Shown: in pieces, positions 21,961-34,298 of the stretch
How the letters are laid out: each line of letters begins with the position of its first letter
Position numbering within the stretch: position 1 is the stretch's first letter
Assembly: GCA_023374045.1 (NCBI GenBank)
Contig: JAIOTZ010000135.1
Location: forward strand, 18,862 to 82,861
Source: Limonium bicolor
Lineage: Eukaryota > Streptophyta > Magnoliopsida > Caryophyllales > Plumbaginaceae
Reading direction: 5' to 3'
Length of the DNA: 64,000 nucleotides
Program-made: the position numbers and the translations under genes
Notes under the pieces: model-generated
What the model saw: only the letters and a program-made list of their open reading frames with translations
Databases searched by the model: none
What the model was told of the DNA's origin: nothing

Positions 21961-22269
21961 CCATTTTTATTCTTCACACCACTATTTTTATTTGGTGAAT
22001 TATTGGCTACACAATTTTATAATTAAATCTTTTTTGTATTTATTATTTAAAACTACATTCTTAAATTAATCTTATATAATTCTTTAGTCTTTGGGTTAAC
22101 TCTAACCAACTATAGTAACTCTCCTATGTTTTTTTAAGAAAAATCTCCCATGTTTACATGAAAGTATTCATAAACAAATTTAGACATCAATTCCCAAAAT
22201 TTGGTTTCAATAAAAATATCCTATGGGGTGGGGCAAAAAAGAAAAAAAATACTACATAAAATTAAATAA
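21961..22269. other. AT-rich sequence, copia 5' flank
   Basis: No LTR or primer-binding site found where the copia 5' end should be. Nothing else recognised. Confidence 0.5.
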
Positions 22270-22355
22270 TGGGTTGCTATTCGCAGTACAAAATTACTAA
22301 TCACCACAGTAAAATTTTTTTTAAATCATATTAATGTTGTAAGCATGTAATGTTA
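22270..22355 (+). repeat. left terminal inverted repeat of the candidate transposon
   Basis: Matches the inverted sequence at about 48538-48620. Shared words: GTTGCTATTC, AGTACAAAATTACTAAT, TTTAAATCATATT and CATGTAATG. Confidence 0.7.
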
Positions 22356-22600
22356 TCGTGTTGTAAATTTTGTTTTTCGAAAAAGTCATTTCGTTAGCGT
22401 AAACCGTAAAACACGCACTCGTTGTAATAAAAGAAGTTAAACACGTTTTTATTGCGTTAATATAACATTATAATTGTGACTCCATATTAGTAAACGACAT
22501 TTTACTTTATGTTTTATTAAATTACTAACATTGTTAAACTTTCAGAAACATCGTACTGAATCGTAGTTGAAAACGCCAATTTTGAGTAAAAAACGCTCGT

Positions 22601-22611
22601 ACTATATATAG
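22601..22611 (+). promoter_or_regulatory. TATA box of the PMD gene
   Basis: ACTATATATAG, about 330 bases inside the left end, followed after about 30 bases by CA-rich and CT-rich leader sequence, then a GT splice-donor-like CCGGTGAGT near 22778. It fits a plant core promoter with an intron in the leader. Confidence 0.6.
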
Positions 22612-22929
22612 TCGAAACAAGTTAGATTATTTCATTTCTCACATTACATCAATCTCTCTTCCTTATCTCTCCCACCTACTCTCCCCTCTGCAGACCAGCA
22701 CCACCGCCGGAGCCGCCGCCGGAGCCGCACGACCACCAGCCGGACCACCGCAGCACCACCGTTGGAAAATTTTTCCGGTGAGTTTTTTGAATTGTTTTTT
22801 CAAACTTATAGATTTGGGTGTCGTGAGTATGGATTTGTTGTTAGTTTTTTGAAATTTAACATCAATTAAGCTAGATCTAGCATGGACAATTTGGAATTAA
22901 CATGAAAATTTTGAAAAAAAATAACAATG

Positions 22930-23130
22930 GGGGTAGAGCACTGCCGCGGCTCGACCTGGGCTAAGGAGAGCCCTGCCGCAGCTCTACCTGTAATGGGGCG
23001 AGCAGCTGGGCGGCTCGCGGGTACAGAGGTAGAGCCCCTGCGAGGCTCGCTTGGGCTGTAGCAGAGCCCTTGCGCGGCTCTCCCTGGCAGGATTATAGCC
23101 CCTGCGCTGCTCGCCCCTGTTTTTTTTAAT
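22930..23130. repeat. GC-rich hairpin-word array, about 34-bp units
   Basis: Six degenerate units, each holding AGAGCCC...GGCTC or its relatives (GAGCCCTGCCGCAGCTC, GAGCCCTTGCGCGGCTC), able to fold into short stems. It lies between the leader and the first PMD coding block. Confidence 0.75.
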
Positions 23131-23189
23131 TATTGACTAGAGCCCAACAATAGGGCTTTACCCTATATTTTTTTATTTTAATATTTTTT

Positions 23190-24420
23190 ATGTTGAATTT
23201 TAATATTACGAACTCATTTCATATGCTATTAGGTGAGATGACAATTACCCTGCATGATGTGTGGATGATACTACAAATCCCCATCGCTGGTCGTCCATTG
23301 CTAGGGCAGTCGTCCACCCCTGAGCTGAAGGAAGTAATGGCTGAGTGTCTTGATTTTGGGGTAGATGTTGAAACTATGACAGAGACACTGTGGAATACCG
23401 GTGTTGTATCCATTGCGGTCTTGTTGCAACACTGTAGGGATGGACATGAAGACCCAATGAAGCAGGCATGTGGTTGGCTGTATCATCTGATCGGTACCAC
23501 CATATTAGCTGGAAAATCACATGGTCGCCTGAGTCCATAGCTGTTTTGGTTAGTAGCTCCCATGAAACGTGCTAAGAAGCTTAATAAATATGCAGGGGGA
23601 GCTGGTACTCTTGCATGGTTATATCGCTAGCTTGGGATAGCCTCTCGTGTCGGCTCCAGTGGAATAGGTGGTTGTATGACATTACTTGAGGTATGTGTCC
23701 TAATATGGATCTAGTATCTGATGACTCATTGGATACTAATAATTGGTACTGCTTAATCATTTTATTGTTTTTTATATGCACAATGCTGGATTTATGCATA
23801 CTTCCCTACTTTAAGACCAATGATTAGCCCGGACTGGCGTGCTCATGATGACAGACCTTGGGCTCTAAGATGGGTGAGATCTAACTCTCAAGTTCATGAT
23901 CATCGTTCACTGCAAGACTATCGTGAGCGTCTAGATGCTTTGACTGCTCTTAATGTAAGTGTTTGTAGTTGCTAACAAATTGAACCATTATTATTTTTGT
24001 CTTTCGTTGTTGTTTATATTTTACTATCAAACATTGTAGATTGATTGGTTGTCCTACGGTCGGGAAAATGTTAATGTTCATGGAGGACGTACATGGTACA
24101 GAGGTACCATACAGATTATGGGGTTGAATGAGCCGTACATGCCAGGGCGTTGTCTACACCAGTTTGGGTACATTCAGGGTATCCCTGAACCTCCTATTAG
24201 ACCCAACTCAAGCTCCCAAAAAAAAAGGAAAAAACAACCATACACCTGTGTGTACCCCCCCCCCCCCATGTATAGTGTGTGGGATAGGACCACCTAAAGT
24301 GCATTTCCAGGGTATACGACAATGTGCGGTTGCATGCTTGCTACCCACTCTACCTAGATTTGACACCAAGCACACACATCTGAAAGATCCTAAACTCTGA
24401 GATTTATGAGACCACATGGT
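23190..24420 (+). pseudogene. plant mobile domain (PMD, MAIN/MAIL-like) protein, transposon-borne
   Basis: The first block (23190-23540) contains HMLLGEMTITLHDVWMILQI and PIAGRPLLGQ, the hallmark start of the PMD. After a TAG stop it continues with KYAGGAGTLAWLYR, a second TAG, then GIGGCMTLLE. An intron follows (about 23692-23780; GTATGT donor, degraded acceptor), then WIYAYFPTLRPMISPDW and RPWALRWVRSNSQ, LQDYRERLDALTALN; a clean GT-AG intron (23955-24039); then IDWLSYGRENVNV, TWYRGTIQIMGLNEPYMPGR and CLHQFGYIQGIPEPP. All are standard PMD wording. Host PMD proteins act in gene silencing and meristem maintenance; transposon copies are common and of unknown role. Two nonsense codons make this copy a pseudogene. 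Further decayed sequence runs to about 24720. Confidence 0.88.
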
Positions 24421-24993
24421 TCATCTTCGGATCCCTCGCTATTAAGTCATATTTTTATAGTACATCATGAATAATCACTTTTATTTTTTATGTACTTACT
24501 GACCAAGTGTGTTGCAACTACTGTCTGAGGCAAGTGAGCTTTCACGTCCATACTATCAGAGAACCGTGCATAGATGGTCATACTATCGTTAGGGGTAATG
24601 CCAGAAGGATGAACAAAGGGCTAACAATCATGGTCTTGAGGATGTGTTCAACTCTTATCCTATGGGATAGTTACCACCGAGCGCCAGCATGTGCCCTAGT
24701 GGTTCTCACTAGGATTTAGATGTAATAAACTTGTAACAGCTTGGGAACTATTTGTTGTCTTTTATTTTACTTGCTGTAATGACTTTAGTACATTTGGGTG
24801 ATTTCTCTATTTCAACTTATTGACGGTTGAAAAAAACGGGTTCTAACTTAGTGGTTTATGACTAGAAGTTTCATTAATCATCCAGAATGACCACACTTTG
24901 AACAAAAAAATAGCAGAAACTGCCTCCTCCTCATTACAAACCAAGGTTACTACCACGAGAACTAACAAGATCAATTACTCAATAACCAGTAAC

Positions 24994-25067
24994 CTAATTA
25001 TTTCCTGACCTTTGTCTCTCTATTCGTTGTGCTATTACATTACGTCGCATCTCATAAATTGGTTCTG
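24994..25067 (-). pseudogene. unidentified minus-strand gene, 3' exon-like fragment
   Basis: Reads EPIYEMRRNVIAQRIERQ and ends at a TAG at 24994-24996. It is the C-terminal end of the gene whose start lies at 44595; the reading frame is continuous once the LTR block 25068-44226 and one target-duplication copy are removed. Confidence 0.65.
25063..25067. repeat. 5-bp target duplication TTCTG (left copy, imperfect)
   Basis: The right copy at 44227-44231 is TTCTT, four of five bases equal. The right version keeps the interrupted reading frame. Confidence 0.65.
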
Positions 25068-26516
25068 TGTAACAGCCCTACAATGCACTTAACAAATAAC
25101 CGAAATCGCAACGGAAATAAACAACTAAAACGATAACTTAAACGGGTTGGTGTTACACGCCGTTAGCTACCCACGTGGCTAACAAGGCAGAATACATACA
25201 AATTGTACCGGTCTGATGATCAGACTCCCGAGCATAGAACTAATAACCATAAACACATAATCAACAATACCGAGTATTTAATTACAACCCATCACTATAA
25301 ATTGTCACTGTATACTGTCACTGTAATATCAATGGTACCAAAATATACCGCCACGGGAGCACAGGCGCATCCCGGGCCCAACATCCAAAATATACCAACA
25401 ATATTTTACAACCTAAGGTCTAAAGCTACTCCGCTTCTTCGATCCTCATCCTGTAAATAAATATGGAGCCCCCGAGGGGGTCAGCAACCCTTGGCTGGTA
25501 TGATTAATGTGCAGCCCATCGACTACCGGGATACACGCAACCAATTGTCATGATACTGGCATTAATTTTTAACACACATACATGGCATAGCAAGAAATAT
25601 TCATAGCACAACATCACAGGAACATTTTACTTTAGGAAACGACCCAACACAGTTAGTTAACTTGGTAAACCTAGAGAATGATAACACCCTCATGTTAAGC
25701 TTGTTACATCACTCATTACCGTCATGTTAGTCGGACGAGTAACTTAACTTAAAGATGGATCGATATAGTGATCGAACACACCACATATTCCCCATAGACC
25801 GATCATCAGTCAGAATAGGTAAGCTTTGGAATAAGCTAGTGAGAGATCATAATCCAAGAAGGAGAACAACCATAACATTAAGAGAGTCGAATCTGATAAA
25901 GATATCTACTCCCGTACATACACGTGCGACCGGACAACCGGATTCCTCACCCCCCAGTACACTTGTTAGAAGTCCCATTGTCGAAACTTAACACAATAAA
26001 TCACAATAGGTAAATAGGTCCAGTTAGACACATAAAGGAGATGAGATTTAAATCGTTAATGCAACCACAACCAATTCATACATAGCCGTGGTTAGAACGT
26101 TCCTTAGGTTGGAAACGTTGTAACCGTATACCATTCTCATGCGTTTCTCTAACACTAATTAGCTAACAATTAGTACGCATTCGAGGTTACCGGTATCGGT
26201 ACGCACACACCATAATGACACAACGACTGTAAACTCATTTCATGGTTTAATCTTACAAAGTCGTAAACACTCAGAAAAACAAACAACACACAAGCCGGTG
26301 TAAACCGGTAGGCAACAGACTGCAAGAAAACCATACCTTGGTCCTTTCCGCTTTTGTGTTCCACCGTACGTTGTTCCTAAACATAATTGATAATGTCGGT
26401 TAATTAACTTGTTTAACTTCCGGTTTACTAAGCATTTTACTTGATTATATGACATGTTCTAATGCTTAAACTTACCCTTGATTATCTTCATTATACCCCC
26501 TAGGGTTAACTACTTA
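25068..26516 (-). mobile_element. Tekay/Del-type solo LTR, left (3') part
   Basis: Starts on the plus strand with TGTAACAGCCC, the complement of an LTR 3' end. It contains a segment with AGCCCCCGAGGGGGTCAGC (about 25464-25486) of the kind seen in related LTRs here. It is interrupted at 26516 by the giant-LTR element; the other part is 41643-44226. Confidence 0.75.
26512..26516. repeat. 5-bp target duplication ACTTA (left copy)
   Basis: Identical to 41638-41642, on the far side of the 15.1-kb element. Confidence 0.95.
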
Positions 26517-26904
26517 TGAAACACCCCTAAACAATTACACTCATAAAATCATAAACGTGAGGAGATTATCCGAAAATAACGCGTTATATGATTCGGACTT
26601 GTGATGATGTATGAACAATTAAATTTAGTATATACATGTCCGGAAACGTGACAACGTTACATATTAATACGGTCACGTACTTATATACGTACATATACGA
26701 AAACACATGTACGTAATGTTACAATATTACAACATTGTGAATATTAACTAATAACGTCGCATAGTTACATATAACTAAAACGCGACAAATAAAAGGGGCG
26801 TGTATAAATATACATGTACGTATAAATGACTAGCAACGTAAACGATTAATAACGCGACATATTATATAGTCGCTTATATATATAAATAAACATGTATATA
26901 ACTT

Positions 26905-27018
26905 ATACGAAAAAAAAGAGCAAAAAGGAAAAGGGAGCAAAGGCGCTCCCGCTGAGGTTCAAACCCATACCTCTCGTATCCTCCTTGAACGCTTTAACCG
27001 GTTGAGCTATGCTCGGAT
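26905..27018 (-). mobile_element. tRNA-like (SINE-type) sequence inside the 5' LTR
   Basis: On the minus strand: TAGCTCAACCGGTTAAAGC (A box) and GGTTTGAACCTC (B box) about 40 bases apart, then a T-rich tail ending in eight Ts, a Pol III stop. The T-arm pairs poorly, so it is not a functional tRNA. Confidence 0.65.
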
Positions 27019-28289
27019 TCGATAATAGAAGCTCACGAATTAAAACTAGTAATTCGCCTACTAAGTAACTACAAATAAAAACAGAAGCAAATAAGACTCT
27101 GTAGCATCGAATCCTTTCTATCCAGAGCAATACACAACACTAGTACTATGCCGGTTTGGGGTTCAGCAAAAACAAAACAAAAAAAAAACAGTCAAGGAGA
27201 CAATGCTTGCATTGAAGTTATACATTCCAAACTTCCACCACCTAACGCCATTGGAATCTACAGGCACTCCCTAATGCCAGCATTAATGTAATCAGCAATT
27301 CCAGCCCTCCCCCTTTGCTGTCTGTGGGTATTGTGACTGATCGAACACAAAAAAAAAACGAGGGAGGAAATACTACCTTACCACTGTCGAATTCAAAAAC
27401 ACAAGTGGGTTACTTTTGATTTCTGCAAAAGCGCTCCAGTCTCAAACATAAGCATCAGAATCTGCATTCTCTTTAAGCTCCCACGCTTCAGAGCTTACCA
27501 TTTTCCAAACTCTCACAAAGGCCTCCATTGGAAATATATTCCACTAACAGTCATGTAGATCTCTGCGTTTTAATCTCCTCTTGCTTTGTGCCAGTCGATT
27601 CATAGGCATACAAACCGCCTTTTCTCTCCTCTTGCAAGCACCAGTTCCTACACGTACAGAAACTCCCCTCGCCCTCTCTGTTTCCTCCTCACGCAAGGTG
27701 AATGCGAGTGATTTGCATGGTTCTCCTCTTCCCTTCTCCCATCTGTTCTTTCCTATGCTGGCTCCTGACCGAAAAGCCACTCCTGAAGCAATCACCCCTT
27801 TATGCATCAGTAGGCGTTGCATGAGCATTATCTGAGTAAAGGTTGTGAAACTCCTCCAGCAACATGCGAGAAGGTATAGCACCTGAAACGAGTTTTTCCT
27901 TCGTTTCCCTGTTACTTCAGTCATGGTCTTCCCTTCTGGGTCTGTAACAATGACTCCTTAACCTTCCTTTGACATTTCCGTAACAGCAACACTCCTGGTA
28001 CCGTGTGAAGCCAGTTGCATGCCCTTTCAAACAAAAAAAAAAAAACTGACATCAACTATCAGTACTTCGGTTTGGACTGCACCTCAAGGTGAGGCCATAG
28101 TAGAGGTTCTGTGCTAATTTCTAAATTTCCCCCGTTGTTGTCTGTAGTGTCTGAGATGATGGTATACCATGACACTTGGTAGACATTTGCCTGTAAGCAT
28201 TAACTGAAATTAAAAAAAAAAAGAAAAACCAGTGCAAACAACCAAGGATGTAAGTCAGTGGCTAATTTATTCAGAGAAGGATGAAACAC

Positions 28290-31200
28290 AACTTAAACTT
28301 CAGTTCGTTATTTTCTGCATGGGGAACTTGTAGTTGAATTAGCATGGTTGTGTCGGCTTCCCTCTGAAGTTTATAACTTCGTTAAAACACTAACTAAGCG
28401 GGTCAAGGCCTTGAAGGGAATTAGAAGACAGATCCAGGTATTAATTAAGAAAGGAATATCAGTTTTAAGTTCTAGTTTTGTTTCAGGTGGTTAAATTTTC
28501 CAGTTTCAGTAGCAGGATGATACTGTAACACTTGCGAAATTGGTTGGGGTTGTTTAGAGTTAAAACAATGCCGATGCAAGTAATTAGATAGCTAGACAAT
28601 CGAGGGAGTCAGTTGACATGCTAAAACAGCAGGAAAACACATAGAGAGGTATACCAGTTCCATGCTTCCGAGTTTACAGATTCTTTAATTTCAGAGTTAC
28701 AACCTTTAGTAGTTATAGCAGATTGGTTTTGGGGTCTGTGTCGAAGTTAAAAGCTGGTAATACACTAACTAGGTGGGCTATCAAGTTGAGGAAAATTTAA
28801 GAGCAGATTCAGGAATAAACAGAGAGAAAGAAGAAGGTAAATCAGTTTAGTGTTTCAGTTCAGTTTGACAGTTTCATACTTTCTGTTTCTGTGCAGTGAT
28901 ACAGTTTCGATATAATGAGTAGTCAGTGACTTAAACAATGTCGTTGTGGGTTTATTCTTAGGAATAAAATCATGTTAGGACCTTAACTAATAAGGTATAT
29001 AAATTGGGGAAGTAAGTAGACAGATTGGTGACAAGAGAAAAGAGAATAAAGGAATTACATAAGGTTATGGGTTCTGGTTTATTGTGAGTTCAGTTCGTGA
29101 GTGTAGTGCAGTGGCTAACCAAATTGCCTTGGGCTTTGTTTAGGGTTTAGAAGCTTCATAGGACACTAAAGTAACTGAGTTAGCAACTTGGGAAGAAAGG
29201 AAAAACAACCCGTGAACAAAGAACATAAATAAGATAGAGGAAACATCAGCCTAGCGTTTCAGTGTCATAGGTTTTGTTTTCTGTAAAGAATACTCAGAGG
29301 TGTTACCCATGGGATCTTGGATCTGTTTAAGTTTAAAACTACTGATAAGATACTTAGCCAAGTGGGAAAGCAAATGGAGGGGAGATTGAGAAACAGAATC
29401 GTAACTAACAGAAAGAAAATTAGAGAAGAGTTATCAGTTCCCTTATTTCAGTTTTCTGAAACTTATGTCCCTGTATAACTTTAATTCAGGTGGAATAAGA
29501 GTATTTTACTGGCTGCCAAATAACGTGAAGCACTTTAAATACACTTAAGCAGAGGCGAGAAAACTTTGAGGAAGATTAGAAATCAGGTTGTTAAACTGAC
29601 ATAGGAAGAAGAAAGGGATGCACCCACTCGGGTTTTTTCCAGATTATCATTAGTATGATTGTTTCTGTGTAACTAGGTACAAAAACTATATTGGTATGTT
29701 ACTGGGTTAAGCAAGAACTTAAAGATCTTTCTAAAAGACCTAACTAAGAGTGTAAACACTTTGGGGAGGGGGAATAAATACCAAACCAGTGAACAAAACA
29801 GAAAGACAAAAAGAATATACCTTTAACTTCAGTTTCTGAAAGTTTTATGTTTCTGTTATAAATTCAGTGGTTAAGATGTGTGTCTGGGGTTTTGTTTGGA
29901 TTAGCTCTGAGAGAGTGTAAACCGGGTTAAGATTTTAATTAAGCAAATCGAGAACTTGGAAAAAAAAACTAGAAAAGAAAACGGAAGTAAAACAGAAGAA
30001 GAAATAAAACAACATAGTTGTACTCGTTGTTCTGTGTTGTCTGGAGTTTAAAAGGGAAAAAAAAACAAATATACTGAGATGTTTAACTGAATGGCTAAAC
30101 TGAGTTTGGGAGAAATGGAGGTCAATCGGTGAAAGGAAGAAGATAAAAACAGCAGAGGTGTCAAGTTTTAGTTTCAGGTGATGACTGGTTCTGTTTCTGT
30201 ACAGAAGTTTGAGTGAGGGTTTATTTATGAAGTTCTGAGTCTAACTTGGAAATAAAGCTTTACGGAGTAAGAAACACACTAGAGTAAAATGGAGAGACAG
30301 GAAACTAGTTGTTGGGCAAACAGAAAGAAAAGAAAGACAAAACAGAACTAAAACTAGGCCTCAGTTTTATCAATTATGAAATAACTCCTAGTTTCAGATC
30401 TGGTGTGAAACTCCTGTTTCAGAGGAACTGCCCATATGCTCCTGAGGTATTGAGGGTCAAAATAGGAGATGAAACCTAGACTAAGCAAGTAACTGCTCAC
30501 AGTTAAAATGGTAGACAGATTCATAGTGACATAGAATAAAACCACTAGTTTATGATTTTCTGAATTCTGGTTTTCAGCTTTCCAGATATATGTGCGATGG
30601 TGTACCCCTGCTCCTTGGGTTAGTCTGAGTTTAGAAACTTAGTTGAAATACTTAATTAAATAAGTGGGCAAGTTGAGTAAACAGAAAACAAGTTTGAAAC
30701 ACAGGCAGTGAACAAACAGAAGGAAATAAGAGCAAGGTTATCAGAATGTGAGAGTTTTGTTTTAAGGTTTCTGAAATCTGGTGCTTTCTGTATATCTACC
30801 TCCCAGGAGTATAGCCAAGGCTGTTGAGTTATTTTGAGTTAAACTCATGCTAGAAAAACTTAACTAAAGAGGTGGGCACTTGGGGAGAGTTCTGAAGAAC
30901 AAATGCGACTGAACAGAAAAGAAAGAAAGATAGAAAAGAAAATACCCACCTGGTGATCCAGTTCTGTTGCTGTGTACAGCTTTCCTGAGGCATTAGAAGT
31001 GTTATGGTGTCTTAGGTATGACCAAGGAGTATTACTAAAGAGAAAACTAGGTTGGCAAACTCATTGGGAATTTAGGAAGCAATTAACTACCGACACAAAG
31101 GAGAGAGAGGGAGTATTGCACTATTTCGGTTTCTCCAACAGTTGTTGTTCTGTATGATTAAGTACAGAGGTTAGTGAGTGCTTGCTGATTTAATCTTGAG

Positions 31201-31420
31201 AGTTTAAAACCTTGGTAATACCCATATTAGTGGGGTAAAAACCGTGGGCAAGTCTTAAACCTCAGTGAGTCAACTAGAAACAAGAAAACACAAGGAAACA
31301 TGGGTTGGATTGTCTCGGTTTCCAAGTAACATTGCTGTCATGTATAGCTAGATTACAGAAACATTAGGAGTGAGAGGAGTTATCGATGGACCCAAAACAG
31401 ACCAAATCCACCTGATTGTG
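28290..31420 (+). repeat. about 185-bp degenerate tandem repeats within the 5' LTR
   Basis: Around 16 units share a layout: GTTTAGAGTTTAAAAC..., CTAACTAA.GTGGGCAAGTTGGGG, GAACAAACAGAAAGAAA, TTATCAGTT..CAGTTTCTGAAA, TTTCTGTGTA. Anchor spacing is about 180-200 bp (for example 29449, 29629, 29831, 30013, 30570, 30761, 30948, 31127, 31320). The same block is at about 36100-39270 in the other LTR. Confidence 0.75.
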
Positions 31421-32129
31421 TGTGAAGAAATGTTGGGGCAAAATAAACATGGTTGATATACTAAAGGAGAGGTTAAGTAAGAATAAACACTAAGCTTATG
31501 TTGCGGTTTTATAAACTTGAGATTTCTGTATAAGTGGGATTTAGGGGTATTCTATAATCTATATTATCATTAGACAAGGGTTAAAATATTACTCACTTAA
31601 TTATCTGAGGAAAGAATACCCATTAGATAAGTCATATCTATGTTATACAAACTTGCTACATGATTACCTCTTGAAACGCCCTAAAACATTAACAAAAAAA
31701 AAGGGGCTTAGCTAACATGTAACTAAAGATGTGAATATCCTAGGAGTAGTTGAGCCTAGGATTAATGCATGTGAAGTTCTAAGAGTAATATGAACTAGGC
31801 ATGTGACAACATACCTAGGGAATGACATACGATATAAGTGGCGTCACATAAAATAACAAACTGACACATTGTTTGTAATTAACGCTAGGGCCGTAGCGAA
31901 CTCCGACCAGGACTCCGTGTGTGAGACTACTTGCTTCTGATCCAAGTATGGACATGTGTGGTTCGTATGTTGCCGTGTTACACGGCTTGTGTGCTGTGTG
32001 CCTTGTGTGTGAAAATGACATAAGATCAAAGCATGTTTGGATTGCTTGTTTATCATGTTGTATGATTTCTATATCATTGTTGTATATTCATTGCGCGCAC
32101 ACAGTAGTTTAGTCCCTTTCTCGTTTATG

Positions 32130-32395
32130 GAACTCGAGATGAACCACAACGAACTATGAAAACAAAGAAAAACTCTATAAGGGGAACTCCTCTCTAAACC
32201 ATTGAGGACTACCATGACACCCACTATGGTGTCTATTCATTAATGTTAATGAAGAGCGAGTCTCCTTTTGGTGAGACATGATGAACCACGTAGACAAAAC
32301 AAAGAACTATACAAAGGGACAAATCCTCTCTAACTTAGAGGACCGCTAATGACACCCACTATGGTGTCGAGATTATAATGATAATGAAACGAAAA
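32130..32395 (+). repeat. two-copy repeat, about 130 bp
   Basis: ACACCCACTATGGTGTC preceded by GGGAACTCCTCTCTAA or a close relative occurs twice, about 135 bp apart (near 32216 and 32352). Also present in the 3' LTR. Confidence 0.8.
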
Positions 32396-32512
32396 GTACC
32401 AACTGTGAAACATGAAACAACCCGGGAAGACAACAGCTCGGGCCGCGCGGTATGGATGATCGGGAGTTGGTATCTGCATCAGATCCTTCGACCGTCTATG
32501 ATGGAATATTTT

Positions 32513-32740
32513 GGTGAAGCACATCCCGGAGTCCAGAGGTGACTTCCGCTTCCTTGACCCTGGGTGTCGGAATGGGGGAGTGACAAGTTGGTGAAGCACA
32601 TCCGGAGTCCAGAGGTGACTTCCGCTTCCTTGACCCTGGGTGTCGGGAATGGGGGAGTGACAATTGGTGAAGTTTATCCTGGAGTCTAGAGGTGACTACC
32701 GCTTTCTCGACCATGGGTGTCGGGAATGGGACTAGCTATG
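32513..32740 (+). repeat. 77-bp tandem repeat, three copies (5' LTR)
   Basis: Units begin GGTGAAGCACATCC at 32513, 32590 and 32666, and end with GGTGTCGGGAATGGGGGAGT. The 3' LTR has the same array at 40382-40600. Confidence 0.9.
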
Positions 32741-32793
32741 GAGGAGACGTCCTCCAACGTGCAGTGATAAAAGAATTCACAAATAATCCTTAA

Positions 32794-33045
32794 AGAAACA
32801 AGGAACGAATAGCACCTACATAATAAAAGCTCGGGATCTAATCTATATCCCCTGACTTGGTGCCAGAGAATAGAGGAAAACTTGTGTAATGAGACCAAGC
32901 AAACAAGAGAAAGTCAAATGTGATATCCTTTAAGAAAACAAGGAATGGATAGCACCTACATAATAAAGTCTCGGGATCCAACCTATATCCCCTGACTCGG
33001 TGCAAGAAAAGAAAGGAAAACATGTGTAATGAAAACAAGAAAACA
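32794..33045 (+). repeat. two-copy repeat, about 142 bp (5' LTR)
   Basis: AAACAAGGAACGAATAGCAC and the following CTCGGGATC...TATATCCCCTGACT block occur at 32794 and again about 142 bp later. Confidence 0.85.
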
Positions 33046-33911
33046 ATACGTAATCTTTGGAATGATCCCATAGTGAGGATCGACGGTATAATATACCTAC
33101 GCACACATTGTGTTATGTACTTGATTGTTGTTGCTACATTAGCAGATTATTGTGCTGAGTTACGTGCTTGCAAGTTGTGCTTGGTTGCTTATTGACATTT
33201 CTATGCTGCTTGCGAGTTGTGCTTGGTTGGTTACTGATATTGCTATGCTACCGATGGGTGTGTATGATATTATGATGTGCTGATGTGTGCTTTACTGCTT
33301 AATATAGCATGTAAAATGACTTAATAATATTCGACCAAGTAGTCGTGTGGCCCGGTAACATGCGGGCTTCACACGTTCATACTCGGCATAGTTTGCTGAG
33401 TCCTTTATTTTTACAGGTGATCATCCGGAACGTGACGGAGTGTAGGAGAAGGACTACCATGGGGGTAGTCCACATGGCAAGACTTTGAGTAGTATGCTTC
33501 CTTATGTAAGGGTTATGTTGTTTAAGTTAGTATCTAAACTGTAGATGCTCGGTACTTGGGTTGTACTTTATATTGTATTTGGATTTCGTTAAGGTTGGAC
33601 TTCCAGTCATTCAGACCGTAACTTGGTGTTAGTAATGTGGTCTGTCAACCACGTGGGTGGTTGGCGTCTGTAGCACCCGAATAGAGTAGGAACCGCTGCG
33701 TAGACGTCTCGTGTTACCGTTAGGTTTGGCGTAGTTGCGCTCTGATGACTGGAACAGAGAAGTACCGAGAATAGGAAAGCCTAAATTTGGGAAACGGGGT
33801 TAAGGGTTAGTAATGTGAGGCACGACTTTACTGATCTAAACCGCTTGCAAGGGCAATAATAACTCGCAGTAAGTTCTTGTGATTGTTTCATCGATGTTTC
33901 GGCTTAGTATA

Positions 33912-33948
33912 GGGTACGGGGGCGTACCCCTCTTTTAAGGGGGGTAAG
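33912..33948 (+). other. hairpin plus internal polypurine tract
   Basis: Stem GGGTACG / CGTACCC (33912-33918 and 33923-33929) with a GGGG loop, followed by TCTTTTAAGGGGGGTAAG. The tract copy equals the one at the LTR border, about 385 bases downstream. Confidence 0.8.
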
Positions 33949-34298
33949 CGCGTTTTGTTTTGGATGTGTGTTTGATTTATTATGATGTATTCCTACAACC
34001 ACTCGTGGTTGGTTGGTAGGCTTGTGTGTTGGATTGTGTTATGTGGATGGTATGTACGCGTATGTACACTCTATTATGAATGAATGTTGGGTGCCCTGGG
34101 TTGCACCTTAACATGTTTGATATACATTGCTAGCATCTCGGTCTATTATGAGAACTTGTGTGGAGCCACTAATGTGGCATGGTGTTTAGAAGCACTGAGA
34201 ATTGTAATTGTGGGACTTAACTCTTTGGTTATCGTAAACGAATGTGGGACTTGATCCCTAGGATTAACAAGAATGGAAAACACAAGTTAAGGAAGTAA

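Larger units (their letters stand above)
26517..33732 (+). repeat. 5' LTR of the giant-LTR element, 3' end deleted
   Basis: Matches 34335-41605 almost throughout. The last 32 bases of the LTR (41606-41637 in the partner) are missing, together with the primer-binding site and the start of the interior, so one deletion removed the LTR tip and the coding region. Open frames found in it recur at the same place in the other LTR only because the LTRs are copies. Confidence 0.92.

Noticed and set aside
26935..27015. Functional tRNA gene on the minus strand
   Set aside because: A and B boxes are present but the T-arm and acceptor stem pair poorly, and the sequence is repeated in both LTRs with a T-rich tail.
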